The position numbers were made by a program, and so were the translations under genes. 64,000 bases of DNA from assembly GCA_025667525.1 (NCBI GenBank), contig CM046879.1, positions 382,935,039-382,999,038 on the forward strand. Reading direction: 5' to 3'. Origin of the DNA: Glebionis coronaria. Taxonomy: Eukaryota > Streptophyta > Magnoliopsida > Asterales > Asteraceae. Positions 13,884-28,899 of the stretch are shown in pieces. The notes under the pieces were generated by a model. That model did no database searches, was not told the origin of the DNA, and was given only the letters and a program-made list of their open reading frames with translations. How positions within the stretch are numbered: position 1 is the stretch's first letter; every line of letters begins with the position of its first letter.

Positions 13884-16800
13884 TGATGTAGTAGTTTTTG
13901 TACCCTTTAGGAAAAGGATGACAAAATAGGGCAAGTAGGCACGACGATTTAGGAAAACCGTGTGTGAATGACCTTAAGTGAGTTCGTTCTCGAGGATGCT
14001 AGTGTGTTGTGTAATGATTTGATTAATGTTTGTGATTATATTGAGAAGAAAAGAAAATAGAAATAAGAAAGAAATGACGGTTAAGAAGACGGATCGAGGT
14101 AAGACGAAAAAGCGTTCACGTTAAACCGTAAAAAAACTACAAAAATTAAAAATTTTAAAACCTACAAATTAATTAAAAGCTAAAAGTAAGTCTAAAATAA
14201 TATAAATAAGAATAAAAATCCAATAAAAATATTTTAAAACCTTTTATTAATTTAATATTCAATTTTAAATGCTAATTAAAGCCCTAAAATTAAATATAAT
14301 TAATCAAAATGTCCAAAATATTATTTTATTGAACAAATAACTTACTTATATTATCTAAAGACTAAAAAGTATTTTTTCTAATTTTTCAAAACTATTTTTC
14401 TATTTTTAAATCACTAAAAACTATTTTAAAACTAAAATAATTATAAAAAATAATAAAATAATGCTAAAAATAAGTTGACACTTTCAAAAATCCTAATTTA
14501 CTCTAATGAACAGTAGAAAATTGAAAAAGTTTGAAAAATATAAAATTTACCACTAAAAGACAAAAGTAGTTTAAAATAAAACCCTAATTAACTTAAATTA
14601 ATTCTAAAAATTAAATATAAGGGGAACACTAAAAACTTTTTTAACCAAAAATCTTAAAATATTTTTCTTAATAAAAGGAAAATGTTGAAACTGAAAAATA
14701 CTGATTTTGGCACTAAATGCCAAAAACAGAAATAATAAAAGTTAATTATAATGCTATTTAATCAAAAAATATAAAATGAACAGTAAATAAAAATCTAATT
14801 AATCAAAAAATCAAAAATAAAATTAGAAAAATTTAGAAACAAGTTTGAAGTCCTAACTCACAAATTCAAGCACTAAAGACAAAAAAGAAAGAATTCTGAT
14901 AGTGACATCTAAAGGATTTTGTCTGCTAGTTGAGCAGTACCAACTATGATGCTACCAGTGGGAAGTTTGTTCCCACTGCTAGTGTGTTTTGTTGGTCAGG
15001 AGACCAAAGAGCTTAGGAAAGCTCTTAGGAAAGCTCTTATGCTTGGTTTTCTTTGGACCACAAGGCACCCCCACACCAATTGGGTTGTGGGGAGTCTGAG
15101 TAAACACAAAAAACACACAATCACAACAAAAAATGTCACACAAAGAGCACAAAAAGTTACTGATTATGCATTCAAGTTTCTGATGAACAGACAACCAAGT
15201 TACATGCAAAAAAATGAGATTCAATGGCCAAATACTTGCATACAATCCAACTAAATGGCATATAAGCAATGTCAATCCCTAAAATGACCTATCTCCTAAC
15301 AGTCTACAAGATTTTATAGCAAAATTCCAACAAAAACAGTCACTCAGGACACTTACTGGTTTTGACCATTTTTTCCAACTTTTGAGCATACAAATGAGCT
15401 ATAAACCTTACCAAATGGAAAACTAAGCACATGTACTACCTAATAACAAGCAAATGAGTGAAGATAACAGGTTTCAAACAAGATTCATATATTTTTTACC
15501 CTAGGTTAAACCCTTATCCAAACACCCCTTAAAATTCTAAAATCAAAATTTATCAAGTCAAAAGCTTATAGAATCCAACCAAACTGATTTAAACAACTTA
15601 TATCATGCATACAACCAACTAATCAGTGAAATCAAACACTTGAACAAACAAATGAACAACTTGCAGTCAAAATTCACCAAATCACAATTTTAACCAACTT
15701 TCTGAAAACTTAAACAAGGAATAAGAGGTTTACCTTGTTGGACCTACATCCAGGCCCCAACAATGGCTGCTAGCCATTTCCAAACAGGTCCGGACCTGTG
15801 CAGGACCTTGGACAATCAGGCTCTTAAAACCTGCTAAGAAAAATGAAGAACACACAATATACCAATATTTATGATTTCTTTTCTCTTTTTTTAAATCTTT
15901 TCAAAATCTTTTCTCAAATATTCTTCCATTCAAACACTTAACAAAACAAATTCCAACCTTGGAAAACCAAATGAGAACAAGTATTTACCCAAAAATTTCA
16001 ACCTTTTTTAGAAACTTGAAAAAGGATGACTTTTGAAAAACCTTGAACCAATAATCAAATGTGGAACTCAGATTTCTAGCTTAAAAACATTTACCAACTT
16101 TTATAAAACAAAAGGAATTACACTTTTTCATAAAAATTACCAACTTTATTTAAATAAAAAGGGATTACAAAGTTTTGCTAGAAAAACTGGAACAAAGGAT
16201 ACTTGTGACATGCCACAAGTATATATAATGCCTAAAAGACTATTCTAGAATCAGGAATAAAATATTACAATAGTAAAACCCTAATACTAGAAAATCCAAA
16301 TTTGCCCTTGGTCTTTTGACTGAATTCTTGGTCAATATGATCATGTGAAGTAGCCAGCTGTTGTTTGTTGATCATGAGCGTTTATTTGAGCTTGGGGGCC
16401 AAGGAGAATCATCCTGGGCGTTTCTCTTGTCCCTTCTTGGGTTTGGGGGGAAAAAGACGTTTGCAGGGGTGGTCCTACACTCACATGGGTTTGTCTTGGG
16501 TCATGGTTTTTGTGTGGGATGGGGTGACAAAGAGGGCAATCAACGATCTGGAAAATATGAACGAAAACCCCTTTGTTTTAAATTCAATTGTGCCTGGAAA
16601 ATTAGGGTTTATGTGGGTGTTTAATGGGGGTTTAATCTGTTTTAGTGTGGTGGTTAATTTAAAAACATGTTTGGTGGGAAAAGATTAGGGGTTGACTGGG
16701 TGTTTTGACCAGGTTTATTTAATAAACCTGGTGGGTTTGGGTTGGGTTAATGGGTTGGACGGGTAAGGGTTTGGGTAAATGGGTGGGTTATGGTGAGGTG

Positions 16801-17349
16801 TCAAGAGCTGGTTGGATGTTGAAGTTTAGTTGTCTGGCAGTTTTGCCCCCCCCCCCCCCCAAGGTTTATATTCTTTTCACTTTGCAATAATCAGCTCCAA
16901 ACTTCATTCCCTTTGTTTTCAAGTTTGGCAACTTGTCAATTTTGGCACAGAAACTTTATAAACTTTTATCAAGGGCTTTAAATGCACAATTTGCATTTTT
17001 CAAGGGCCATTCTTGTAATGTCTTCAAACTTTAGGGACCCTATTCATATTTATGAATATTTGAGGGGTATAAAGTGTTAATCTTCAAAAGTTGAGGGACC
17101 AATGTTGCCAATCTTCAATTCTTCAAGGTCATTTTCGGAAATTCCAGATTTGGGCCCGGTTCATTGTGCGGCTTCGTTCCCGTGTTCGTTTTTTTATTGA
17201 TTCTTGTGATCTTTTTGTCATTCCCTCAATATCCGTACCTAAAATACACAAGCAACAAACACGAGCATATATTTGGTAGTTTTAATGATATTTTATGCAT
17301 TTTAAGCCCGATTTGGACGATGAGACTATGTATAAAAGCAGTCTCATCA
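13884..17349 (-). repeat. TAT-1 5' LTR
   Basis: It is colinear with 4513-7972 and has the same termini. A C15 run at 16846-16860 replaces a C6 run in the other LTR, a slippage difference arising after insertion. On the minus strand it should carry promoter and polyadenylation signals, but I could not assign a TATA box confidently. Confidence 0.95.
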
Positions 17350-17354
17350 CCCCT

Positions 17355-19766
17355 CAATGGCTCACTCTTCCTTACTTGTTGTAATCACCATTAATCAACC
17401 TCCTACCAATCATCCTTTCACATCCATGTTTTCCTTCACGTGTCTACTACTACCTCGCCTCCATAACTATACCAATTCCCTTGCGTGTTATTTACCCAAT
17501 CTTTCCATTAGTAGAAAATTTCTATTGTACCCTAACATCCGCTGGTACTTTCATCAATCTCCTAATGGTACTTCAACCAACTTCTCGTAGCATGACATCT
17601 CGTTCCCACGACCAGTCAACTAACTTTACTTACTCCGTTATTCTCGTAACCAATCTAAGTTTCAAAACTCCACAAATCTTAATCATTCCTTCAACACAAC
17701 CTTTAAACCAAAACACATCTCTGCATTCTAATATCTAACCATAAGTAATACTACCCAACTCTATCCTCTCATCCTAACGTTTCCACAACCGCATAGCTAA
17801 ATCAACCATGACGTGTACCAAAAGAATTCCAACAATCGCGTCCCATAATAAATATAGGGTAAACCGAAAGATCAACCATAATGAACCCTAGCCAAAACAA
17901 CTGAAAACGAAACAATGTAATCCAACAGATTCAATGGAGTGTGCCAACAACGAAAAATTTGACTCGTCACGGTTAGTATTACCAAATTTCGATACCTCAG
18001 AAAATTTTAAACTTTCACCCCATTTAGTTACTCCTCATAAGAACCAAACTTTAATACTACTAAAATCAATCATACTCTTTTTGAACAATAAACTCATCTT
18101 TTATCTTCATTATTTTATCAAAGATATCAACTAGTTAGTATACTACATTCTTATTCTAACCATTATCTTGTTTACCTGTATTAAACTTATTTCACTTGTT
18201 AATATGAAACAAATACATGTTTATAAAATACGGTGTAATTTTCATTTTATTCTATATTATTGTTATTATTATTTTATAAAATCTATTTAGGCTGGTTAAA
18301 ACTAAACTACTACATGTTTACTAGGTGTGGCGTTATTATTATCATTACTATAATAAAATCTCCTTTTTTACTCTTTCCGTCTAGTTAAATACTTCTAAAA
18401 TTTTAAGTCCACTTGAGAAAATTTTTGTAAAATTTCTTTTCCCCTTTAAAATGTATTATCACATGTTACATAGAAAACTAATCCAATTATTTTCAAGACA
18501 AATTATTTTTATAGCTTACTACGACAGACTTAAAAACAATATGCAAGTCACGATATCATACCATACACTTACAAATTATTTTCAAAACCGTTTTCCTATA
18601 ATTAGCCACACTTATTTGTAAGAAAGTTTAGTAGTTCTCATTAATTAAAATACATACCCGAATGTAGACACACATCAAAAGACTCAAAACGTCGTTGGAA
18701 CTCCATCAAACTCCACCACCATAAAACACGAGCAAACACAAGGTACATTCAAGTTATAATAACTACAGAACGACCATATATCATAACTTAACACATACTA
18801 GTATATATACATCCGCATATATATACCTATTTAATCACCCAAAACATACTCGTTACCATACATGTTAGATCAATCAATCGCGTCATACACTCGTTTTTAC
18901 ATACGAGTAATCACCATCTTACCACAAGGCATAAAACTCATCACTAAAACCAATCCATATCGTGTGACCCCATAATCACACAACATGAGTATAACCCAAA
19001 ACATATAACACACTCAAAAATAGCCATATGGTAGACAGCCGTTACATAAACCCATACATTATACATATACCAAAAATCCACATCTCATCATATACAAGCA
19101 TGTACTAACCCTCTTTCATGCAATCATACTTGAGAACCTATTGAAGTTGTGGTACTTGTATAACTATGTTGGCCACCATACTTATACAATTACCCTTTCC
19201 TCAATGCACCCCCTCCTATGATGACACTTATAAGAATCAATACAACATATAACACATAAATCCATCTACTCACATAAGCTCATAACCACATAAACAATAA
19301 GGTCCAAAACTTCATCTATTAAAATGATATAGTCAAACTCTTGGAATACATAAATCCATAGTCTAGCTAAAACAGCATAGCCAAACTCCAACACAACATC
19401 ATACCCAGTTATAAGTCATGTCGCTCATAAGAGTGGAAACAACTTAAAATCTTTCCTATCCACCTACTCCTAGTAACTCGAATCACCACATGATTCTTAG
19501 GGAACATGACTTAAACATCAAAAGAAAAATACTATACATTAGGTACACCAAATAACTTACTATGGTGAAAGTAATTTATATATCAAAAGCAAAACAGAAA
19601 TTAACAGGTGACTTAGTATGGGCAACTACAGTTCAACTCATACTAGTCAAAATTTACAAAAAATAAAATTTAGGAAAATACAATCAAGACCACACGTAAT
19701 CCTATGACGCCTATATGCAGGGATCCTTAAGCTATAGACCAGGCTAGGCAACCTAATTCTCTATAA
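17355..19766 (-). pseudogene. GYP-1 interior remnant upstream of the TAT-1 insertion
   Basis: By position this is the gag to early-pol part of GYP-1, between its primer site and the TAT-1 target site. It is AT-rich with no frame longer than about 85 codons, and I could not recognise gag or protease motifs. Frameshifts and deletions have erased the coding signal. Its identity rests on the flanking LTR, primer site and target duplication. Confidence 0.5.
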
Positions 19767-19782
19767 CCTGTCTCTGATACCA
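19767..19782 (-). promoter_or_regulatory. GYP-1 primer-binding site
   Basis: On the minus strand this reads TGGTATCAGAGACAGG, three bases after the LTR end GGGGTGTGACA. It is complementary to the 3' end of initiator tRNA-Met, as in plant Tekay-type chromoviruses, with one base different from the GYP-2 site (TGGTATCAGAGCC). Confidence 0.85.
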
Positions 19783-19785
19783 TTC

Positions 19786-22471
<2,686 letters not shown>

Positions 22472-22743
22472 AGCATCGACATTAAACCCGTCTTGATTTC
22501 GAAATTCTCCGCAAGGATGGCGGGAATCACAATAGCTTCTCCAAAACCCTTGGTGGGTGCTTGAAGCAACTCCATCATAGTACGATTAGCCATAGAGACT
22601 ATTGGTTCTATAACGGGTTCGACAATTGGAGTTTCTTCTTTAATCAATGGATCTTGATTTACATCCTTTTGACGACATTTGCGAGCTCGTTTTGCTTGAT
22701 TACGAGTTTGCATAAACGTGACGTAGAACGTGGAGGTGAGCAA
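22472..22743 (-). pseudogene. gag: TAT-2 gag, N-terminal fragment cut by GYP-1
   Basis: The fragment begins near 22713 (MQTRNQAKRARK), with an in-frame upstream Met at 22743. It contains MANRTMMELLQAPT, GFGEAIVIPAILAENFEIK and GLMSML. These match the first 80 or so residues of TAT-1 gag almost residue for residue. The frame then runs into the GYP-1 LTR at 22471, giving a short chimeric tail. The remainder of this element should lie left of the window. Gag would be the structural protein of the particle. Confidence 0.88.
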
Positions 22744-23354
22744 AGAAGATTCTTATGGGATTTTTTTTATTTTCAATTTTTTTTGTGTTTTTGATTGTTT
22801 TTTATTTTTTTGGATTTTGTGTGTATTTGTAGACAACAATCTACAAAATCTCTCCTCGAATCAAATTCTTGATTAAAGGAGCCTCAAAGAATGAAAACGA
22901 TCACGTGTTGTGAACGCCTTTGGTGAAAACCAAATTGATCAAGAGGGTTTAATCACAAAGAAACCAAGCAAATATATCTGATACGTAATAATACTTAGGG
23001 CGACAAAACCCTCGATTATCCTTCAATATCAAATACTCACAAGTGAACGGGGGGAATGAGGTGGCGCGAAGCACTTAAGTACCTAACTTTCCTTTAACGG
23101 CCTTTTATAGCACGTTGCCTATCTATTTACCTTAAAGTTAGTATTTTTCAAAATCGAGCTAATAGAAAGTATTTATCTATTTTTTGCCTTTTCCTTTTTG
23201 TTTGAGATTCGAATACAATAATTAGGAGATCAAATCCCAATTAAGGTTGAAAACGAAAAACCGATAATACGTGTTAATAGATTTATATTTAACACAAATA
23301 CTATTTATGGTTAGATATTAAAAACAAAATGGTTCCAAATGAATCACGACACAC
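22744..23354 (-). other. TAT-2 5' leader
   Basis: This non-coding leader between primer site and gag is related to the TAT-1 leader at 13199-13860. Nothing else is recognised here. Confidence 0.6.
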
Positions 23355-23373
23355 CTCCCCGGCAGCGGCGCCA
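23355..23373 (-). promoter_or_regulatory. TAT-2 primer-binding site
   Basis: On the minus strand this reads TGGCGCCGCTGCCGGGGAG, three bases from the LTR end. It is the Athila/Tat tRNA-Asp-type primer site, with one base different from the usual form. Confidence 0.9.
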
Positions 23374-23376
23374 AAA

Positions 23377-26300
23377 TGATTGTAGGTAAATCACAACTTT
23401 TAGGAAAAAGGCGTAAATGCGGTAAGTATTAAGTACACAATTTAGGAAAATTATGCACTAATGAACCAAAGAAAGTTCGTTTCCCAATGAGGTTTATTGT
23501 GTGTGAATAACTTGTTGTCTTTTGGACTAATATAGAAGAAAGAAAAAGATGAGAAAAGAGAATGACGGATACGAAAAAATTACACTAAGACGACAAAACG
23601 TAAAACCGTAAAAATAGACAAAATAAAATTTTATTCTAAAAATTCCCAATAAATTACCAAAAATAACTAAAAATCCAAATAGGATTTACAAATGATCAAA
23701 ACTTTTTCAAACCTTTTATTTAATTAAATATTAATTTTTAAATACTAATTAAAGCCCTAAAAATCAAAATAATTAATAAAAAGACCAAATAAAGATTTTT
23801 CAATTTGTAAAACTCTAAAATGACTTAATTAAACTAAAAAGTATTTTTCCAAATTTTTAAAAATATTAAAACTATTTAAAATGAATTAAACTAAAAATAA
23901 AATATTAAAATAATATTAAAAATTCAAAAATTATAAAAAATCCGAAAAACTTGCAAATTAGTTTATTTTAACCTAAATAATCAGCAAATGAAATTGAAAT
24001 TACCAAAATACCCCTAATGGGCCCCCAAATGGGCTAAAATAAAAAACAGCAAGCTTAATGGGCTTTTTAGCCCAACAAAATTCAAACTCAACCAAATTAT
24101 CTCAAAATCACCAATCTAACTCAAAATTCAATTTTAAGTATAAAAGCTTATTCATAATGGGCCAATAAGCCCATGAAGCTATAAGCTAATGCCATAAGCT
24201 CTACTTAAACACACAACCTTCTATTGAGATTCTAAACCCTTTTACAAAAAGAAATTTTGAAAAAGCTCAAGTAATAAGCCAGAATCTTGAAAAGAACTTT
24301 TTCACTAAAAGACAAAATAGTCGGGTTTGAATTCTAGAGGGTTTCAAAAGCTGATTCTTTTTGCAAATGCTGACAAATAACTTAACTAAGAATAATCAAA
24401 AAGAAAAATCACAAAAAGTCAAGTAGAATAAGCTATAGAAGGAAATAAGCTGGCTGAAAAAGCCAAATAAGCTAGTTTTCTAGCAAAAGCTTAACCAAAT
24501 GACCTGAAACTTCTCAAATATGATAATAAGCTAAGAAAAATGACACCTATCACAAAAAGTAAGTTGTTGCATGTGCCAATAAGCAGAACAAAAAAATAAG
24601 CCAAATTATGCTTATTTGACCAAAAGTCAAAGTGTTCCAAACTTAACCAAATTGCCATGGTTTGTTTATGAGCTTGTTATGAGCAACTTTTTGTGAAGGA
24701 ATCAAGGCTGAATCCTTTGGGATCAAGGGGCCAGTTAGCCAAATGATCATAGTTTTGGTACAAAATTGGCCAATAAGCCAGTTGGCCTATAAGCACTCAA
24801 ACAGGTAAATCAAATAGCCAAATAAGTTCACAAGCAGCAAATAACAAAGGTCAAGCAATCAAACAGCAGGGCAAGCACTAGGTAAAAAAATGCAAGGCAC
24901 AAATGAGGTGGTCACTTTGCTGATGTAAATGACCACTTCAGCTAACTTCTATAAGCTATATCTCACTCAATAAGCCACCAAATTGAAAAAACAGATATAG
25001 CACAGATAGCTTATTAAATAAAATCTTCCCAAACCAAAAATCAGACCATGAATCCAAACAACAAAGATTTAATCCTTGTTGATGTGTTTGACCAATTTCA
25101 AACCACTTTATCAGATTTTTCCAAAACTAGCAAACTCTTTTCCAAACCTTGTGAGACTTAACCAATGACCAAAACAGATGAAAAATACCTTGTTTAGTGT
25201 AGAAAAACCCTAAGATCCAAGGGCACAAGGCCACAAGGCCTTTTGATCCCAAAATCCAAAAAGACTTGTTTTAGCCCCTTTTCAAACAAACGTTTGATTT
25301 TAACACACAACCTACTGATTTTATGATCCTAATACCTTAACTAGGTGACAATAAGCAAAAGTAAACCAAAAACTTGCAGTCACAAACATAAGAACACCAA
25401 ATCACATAGCATCAACACATAGCAGACTTAAACAAAATATTTTTAGGGGGAACTTTAAAGAAACCAATACCTATCCTCCACAACTTCCTAGGCGGATCAG
25501 CAATGCTCCTTATACCAGTTGAGAGTGACCAAGGTCCTTGAACAAAGAAAATGATATGAACCTTGGCTGATGGTTCAAAACAGAACCTCAAGGTATTCAA
25601 ATCTTCATCACAAGCAGCAAACAAACCAACCATAGGTTGATAAACCTTCACTAGCTTGGTGTCAACAAGCTTGCAAGGGCTTATAGCTTTTGGTTGGGGT
25701 TAGATCAGTCAAATATAACCAAATAGGAACAAGGATTTCAAACTTTTTCAATCTTCAAAACTTGTTCAAAATAAAACGTGCTTCAATCCAAAAATGAAAA
25801 CAGGTTTAAATCATAAAATGGAACTCAACTTCATTCTTAAACAACTCCAACTTTCAAAAACATAAAAAGGAATTACAATTTTTTCAAAATACCAAACTTA
25901 TAAATTTTTTAAAAAGGAATTACAATGTTTAAGAGAAAAACTAGAACAATGGACTCTCACAGGTTGAGGTCTCCTTATATAGACTACAAGTGATGATTCT
26001 AGAACATGAAAATACATGAAACCCTAGCTACTAAATTCTATGAATTTCCCTTGAGTGCTTGAGTTGTTGAGTTGTCCAAATGAATCCTAGAGGTTCCTTA
26101 TGCCTTTGGTACCAAGTATTTGTTGTGGGCTGTTGATTTGTCTATGTGGCATTACTTGGAGGTTAAGTCGTCCTCTCATTAGTTGAAGGCTAAACGGGGT
26201 GGGGTCCTTGGTGAAGTGGTGAATGATATCAAGTGTGGGATGTAAACGTGTGAGGGTGAATTACTTTTTGGTATAGGTAATTTGGAATAACCCTTTGTAT

Positions 26301-27034
26301 GGTGAAAGTAAAATTTGGGTTCATACGTGTGAACAGTGAATGGTTTGATCCGAAAAACTTAGGAGTTAATTGTTTGGCGCATGTTTGTATGTTTGAAAGT
26401 TTCAGTATACAAGTTGGGTCCTTGGTCTTTGGTAGAAACTGTATAACAAGTATTTTCAACCTTTCAATCCATTTTCCTTTGTTAACAAACTTCAGTTTTC
26501 ATACTTTAGCCACAAAACATTGTGTCAAGGGTTTTAAGGACTTGTTTTGTCATTTCTGGATATTTGAAGGACTGATCTTGGACCTTTTTGAACATTAAAG
26601 GTCTTTATAGTATGTTTGACATATTGGAGGACCATTGTTGACAATTTTGAATCTTAAGGGACGAAACTTGCCAAATCTTCAAAGTTGAGGGACCTTTTTG
26701 TAATTTTGACAAACTTAAGGGACCAAACTTGTAATTATGAGTATACAAGGGTATTAAGTGTCATTTCTTCATTGATGCAGGATCATTCTTATGCATCTTC
26801 GAATCTTCAAGTTCTTTTCTTTGAGAAATCATAGACTAGGGCCCGGTTCATTGTGCGGCTTCGTTTCTCGTGTTCGTTTTTCCTTGTTTCCTGTGATCTT
26901 TTGTGTTTTTCACGATATCCATACCTAAAATACACAAGTAAACAAACACAAGCATATATATGGTATTTTATGACATTTTATGCATTTATAACCCAAAAAG
27001 AATGATGACATCATGTATAAATGCCATCTCATCA
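23377..27034 (-). repeat. TAT-2 5' LTR
   Basis: This is a 3.66-kb LTR. On the minus strand it starts TGATGAGATGGC at 27034 and ends CCTACAATCA at 23377, next to the primer site. It shares blocks with the TAT-1 LTR (TGTGCGGCTTCG, the TTTATGCATTT block and its start) but is diverged from it. The sister LTR is outside the window. No gene is recognised; frames at 25412-25651 and 26229-26598 look accidental. Confidence 0.88.
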
Positions 27035-27036
27035 AA

Positions 27037-28547
27037 TGTAGTAGGTCATCTTAGTCGTAAATGGTCTTGTATTGTAATAGGTTAGTCGGGAAAACCGGGC
27101 CTGGACTATAAGCTAATATTGTCTAAGGTAGGGGCTTTATGCCCAAGATAGGCCAAGCCCGGCCCAAGGAAACAAGCCCATGAGCCCACCAAGCTCGTGG
27201 GTATATAAACTCTCTTCCATGTGTGGAAGAGGGTGTTGGTTCATTTTACTTTCTCTCTCTAGTAAAAATTAACCTTCCACCATTCTCTCTACTTTCTCTC
27301 TCTAACTTTCTTCTCTTTCTCTCTCTAGTTCTATTCTAAATCTTGTGTTATGGATTGAAGTGGGATTAACAAAAGCTGACTACGAACATAAAGAATGAAC
27401 CATTTGGATAAATTATCCTAATGGTTGAAGCCGTCAATTCATGAACCAGGAACAAGTGAATTCAATTAAGATTTTCACCATCGTTGCTTTCCAGTTGTCA
27501 CGAGCTCGATTCTAATAGAATCTTGCTTGTCACCTACAGCAGTGCTGTTTAATGTTGACACTGGAAGGATTTTCACTCATCATTGTGAACACTAAAGAGT
27601 ACTGCTCTGAGTGTTCTGGCAAGATCACTTGGATAATTCATAGAGGCCCTGGAACAAGTTTGAATTCAATTAAGAATCAAACCATCGTTTCTTTCCAGTT
27701 ATCACAAGATTGGTTCTTAAAGAACCGCACGTGTCACCTACCATGAGCTTGTTTGATGTTGGCTCAAGCAGGATTTCAATCTTCATTGTAATACTTTCGT
27801 ATCACTCAGATGTTCTGGCAATATTACAAGAATATTGCGTAGGACTCATAAAAGTCTTTCTTATTTTTGAAAAGTGTCCTAATGAGATATTTGATGATCT
27901 CGTGGCTCTAGACTCAATAGTGCATTTTGATTTAGTGAGCGGAGGCTAGAGAGGATTGCCACCTTTTTCAATATCAATCTATTCAGAGTGAATAAACCGA
28001 TAGATAACGTGTTGAACTCCGTGAAATTAAAACAAAAATCTTTTGAGAGATATTTGAGTTAGCTGGGAGGGCTTTTGCATCGCATCACTAGGTCCATGAT
28101 ACTTTATCGTCTTCAAGATGTGTTGACCCAGTTTCTGCCTAAGTTGTAAGGAGGGCTTGTTTCTTTACACCCTTTATCTTTACAATTCTTTTTCATTCTT
28201 CAACCCCTCCAATGCTTACCAGTACATCATCACTAGCACCTTGTTGTGATTGTTCCAGTGCTAGCCTCAGTACTTGGTCAGCATTCTGCTACGTTCATAA
28301 TCCATTCCCCATATTTCCTAAGGACTACTATTTTCTAACTATGGAGTTTTCCTTGGGAAGATTCCTCCGGTTCTGGAAGAATCACTAGACTAATACCTAA
28401 TCCTACCACCCTTTTGTCACCAAAGTCGTCGTGAGTTAAGTGTGTTTTCGGTAAGTATTTATCACCATAAAAATTACTTAAAAATCACTGAGGTACTTGC
28501 GATATAAATATCAAGAGTTTTTTGTACCTTCAGTGTTTTTTATATCA
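27037..28547 (-). repeat. COP-1 candidate 3' LTR
   Basis: Termini are TG...CA on either strand (minus: TGATATAAAAAAC at 28547, CCTACTACA at 27037). A polypurine tract lies three bases beyond 28547 on the minus strand, and the last COP-1 ORF ends shortly upstream of that, so minus orientation fits. It holds a roughly 202-bp tandem duplication (27449-27840). On the plus strand there is a TATATAAA-like box at 27202 followed by CT-rich sequence, which would be antisense. The partner LTR is not in the window, so the boundary at 27037 is tentative. Confidence 0.55.
27449..27840. repeat. Two-copy tandem duplication, period about 202 bp
   Basis: The copies start at 27449 and 27651, each with GGAACAAG. 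They share TTGAATTCAATTAAGA-type sequence, CATCGTT(T/G)CTTTCCAGTT, TGTCACCTAC, TTCATTGT and GTTCTGGCAA blocks in the same order. Divergence is substantial, so the duplication is old. Confidence 0.75.
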
Positions 28548-28550
28548 AAA

Positions 28551-28565
28551 TGCTCCCCCTTAACA
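28551..28565 (-). promoter_or_regulatory. COP-1 candidate polypurine tract
   Basis: On the minus strand this reads GTTAAGGGGGAGCA, directly upstream of the candidate LTR start. A GGGGGAG-type tract before the 3' LTR is standard for plant copia elements. Confidence 0.7.
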
Positions 28566-28899
28566 TGTGCAAAACACATATCAAGTTGGATTTTCCATTA
28601 AGTCCTTTTCATTTATAGCCACATATTTTTATAAGTCTCCTTAATCCCATTTCTCCCCTTATCCAAAATGTTAACAAATAATATTTTGGATATTAATGGA
28701 TTAACCGGTCTTTGGGTAAAAAATGAAATCGCTTGTTGGCCATAGAACATATTAATGCTACCCCTCAAATTAATAAGGGTTAGTTGTAGTACTTGAATAT
28801 GATATATTTTGAAAGATTTAGAATCTCGTGAGAAATTTTTGAAAAGATATCATACTTTCACACTACAGCAAGCCACAAAAGCCAAATATTCACAAGTAA

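Larger units (their letters stand above)
4513..17349 (-). mobile_element. TAT-1: complete non-autonomous gag-pro LTR retrotransposon
   Basis: Two LTRs (4513-7972 and 13884-17349) bound a 5.9-kb interior. A perfect 5-bp target duplication CCCCT lies at 4508-4512 and 17350-17354. LTR termini are TG...CA. The interior on the minus strand holds a primer site, a leader, one broken reading frame (gag, protease, tail) and a long 3' non-coding region. No reverse transcriptase, RNase H or integrase is visible. The two LTRs are very similar, by eye about 2% different over the first 700 bp. This points to a fairly recent insertion moved by enzymes from another element. Confidence 0.93.

Noticed and set aside
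27202..27335. TATATAAA box and CT-rich tract as a host-gene promoter
   Set aside because: No downstream ORF fits, and the stretch lies in a candidate LTR on the opposite strand.
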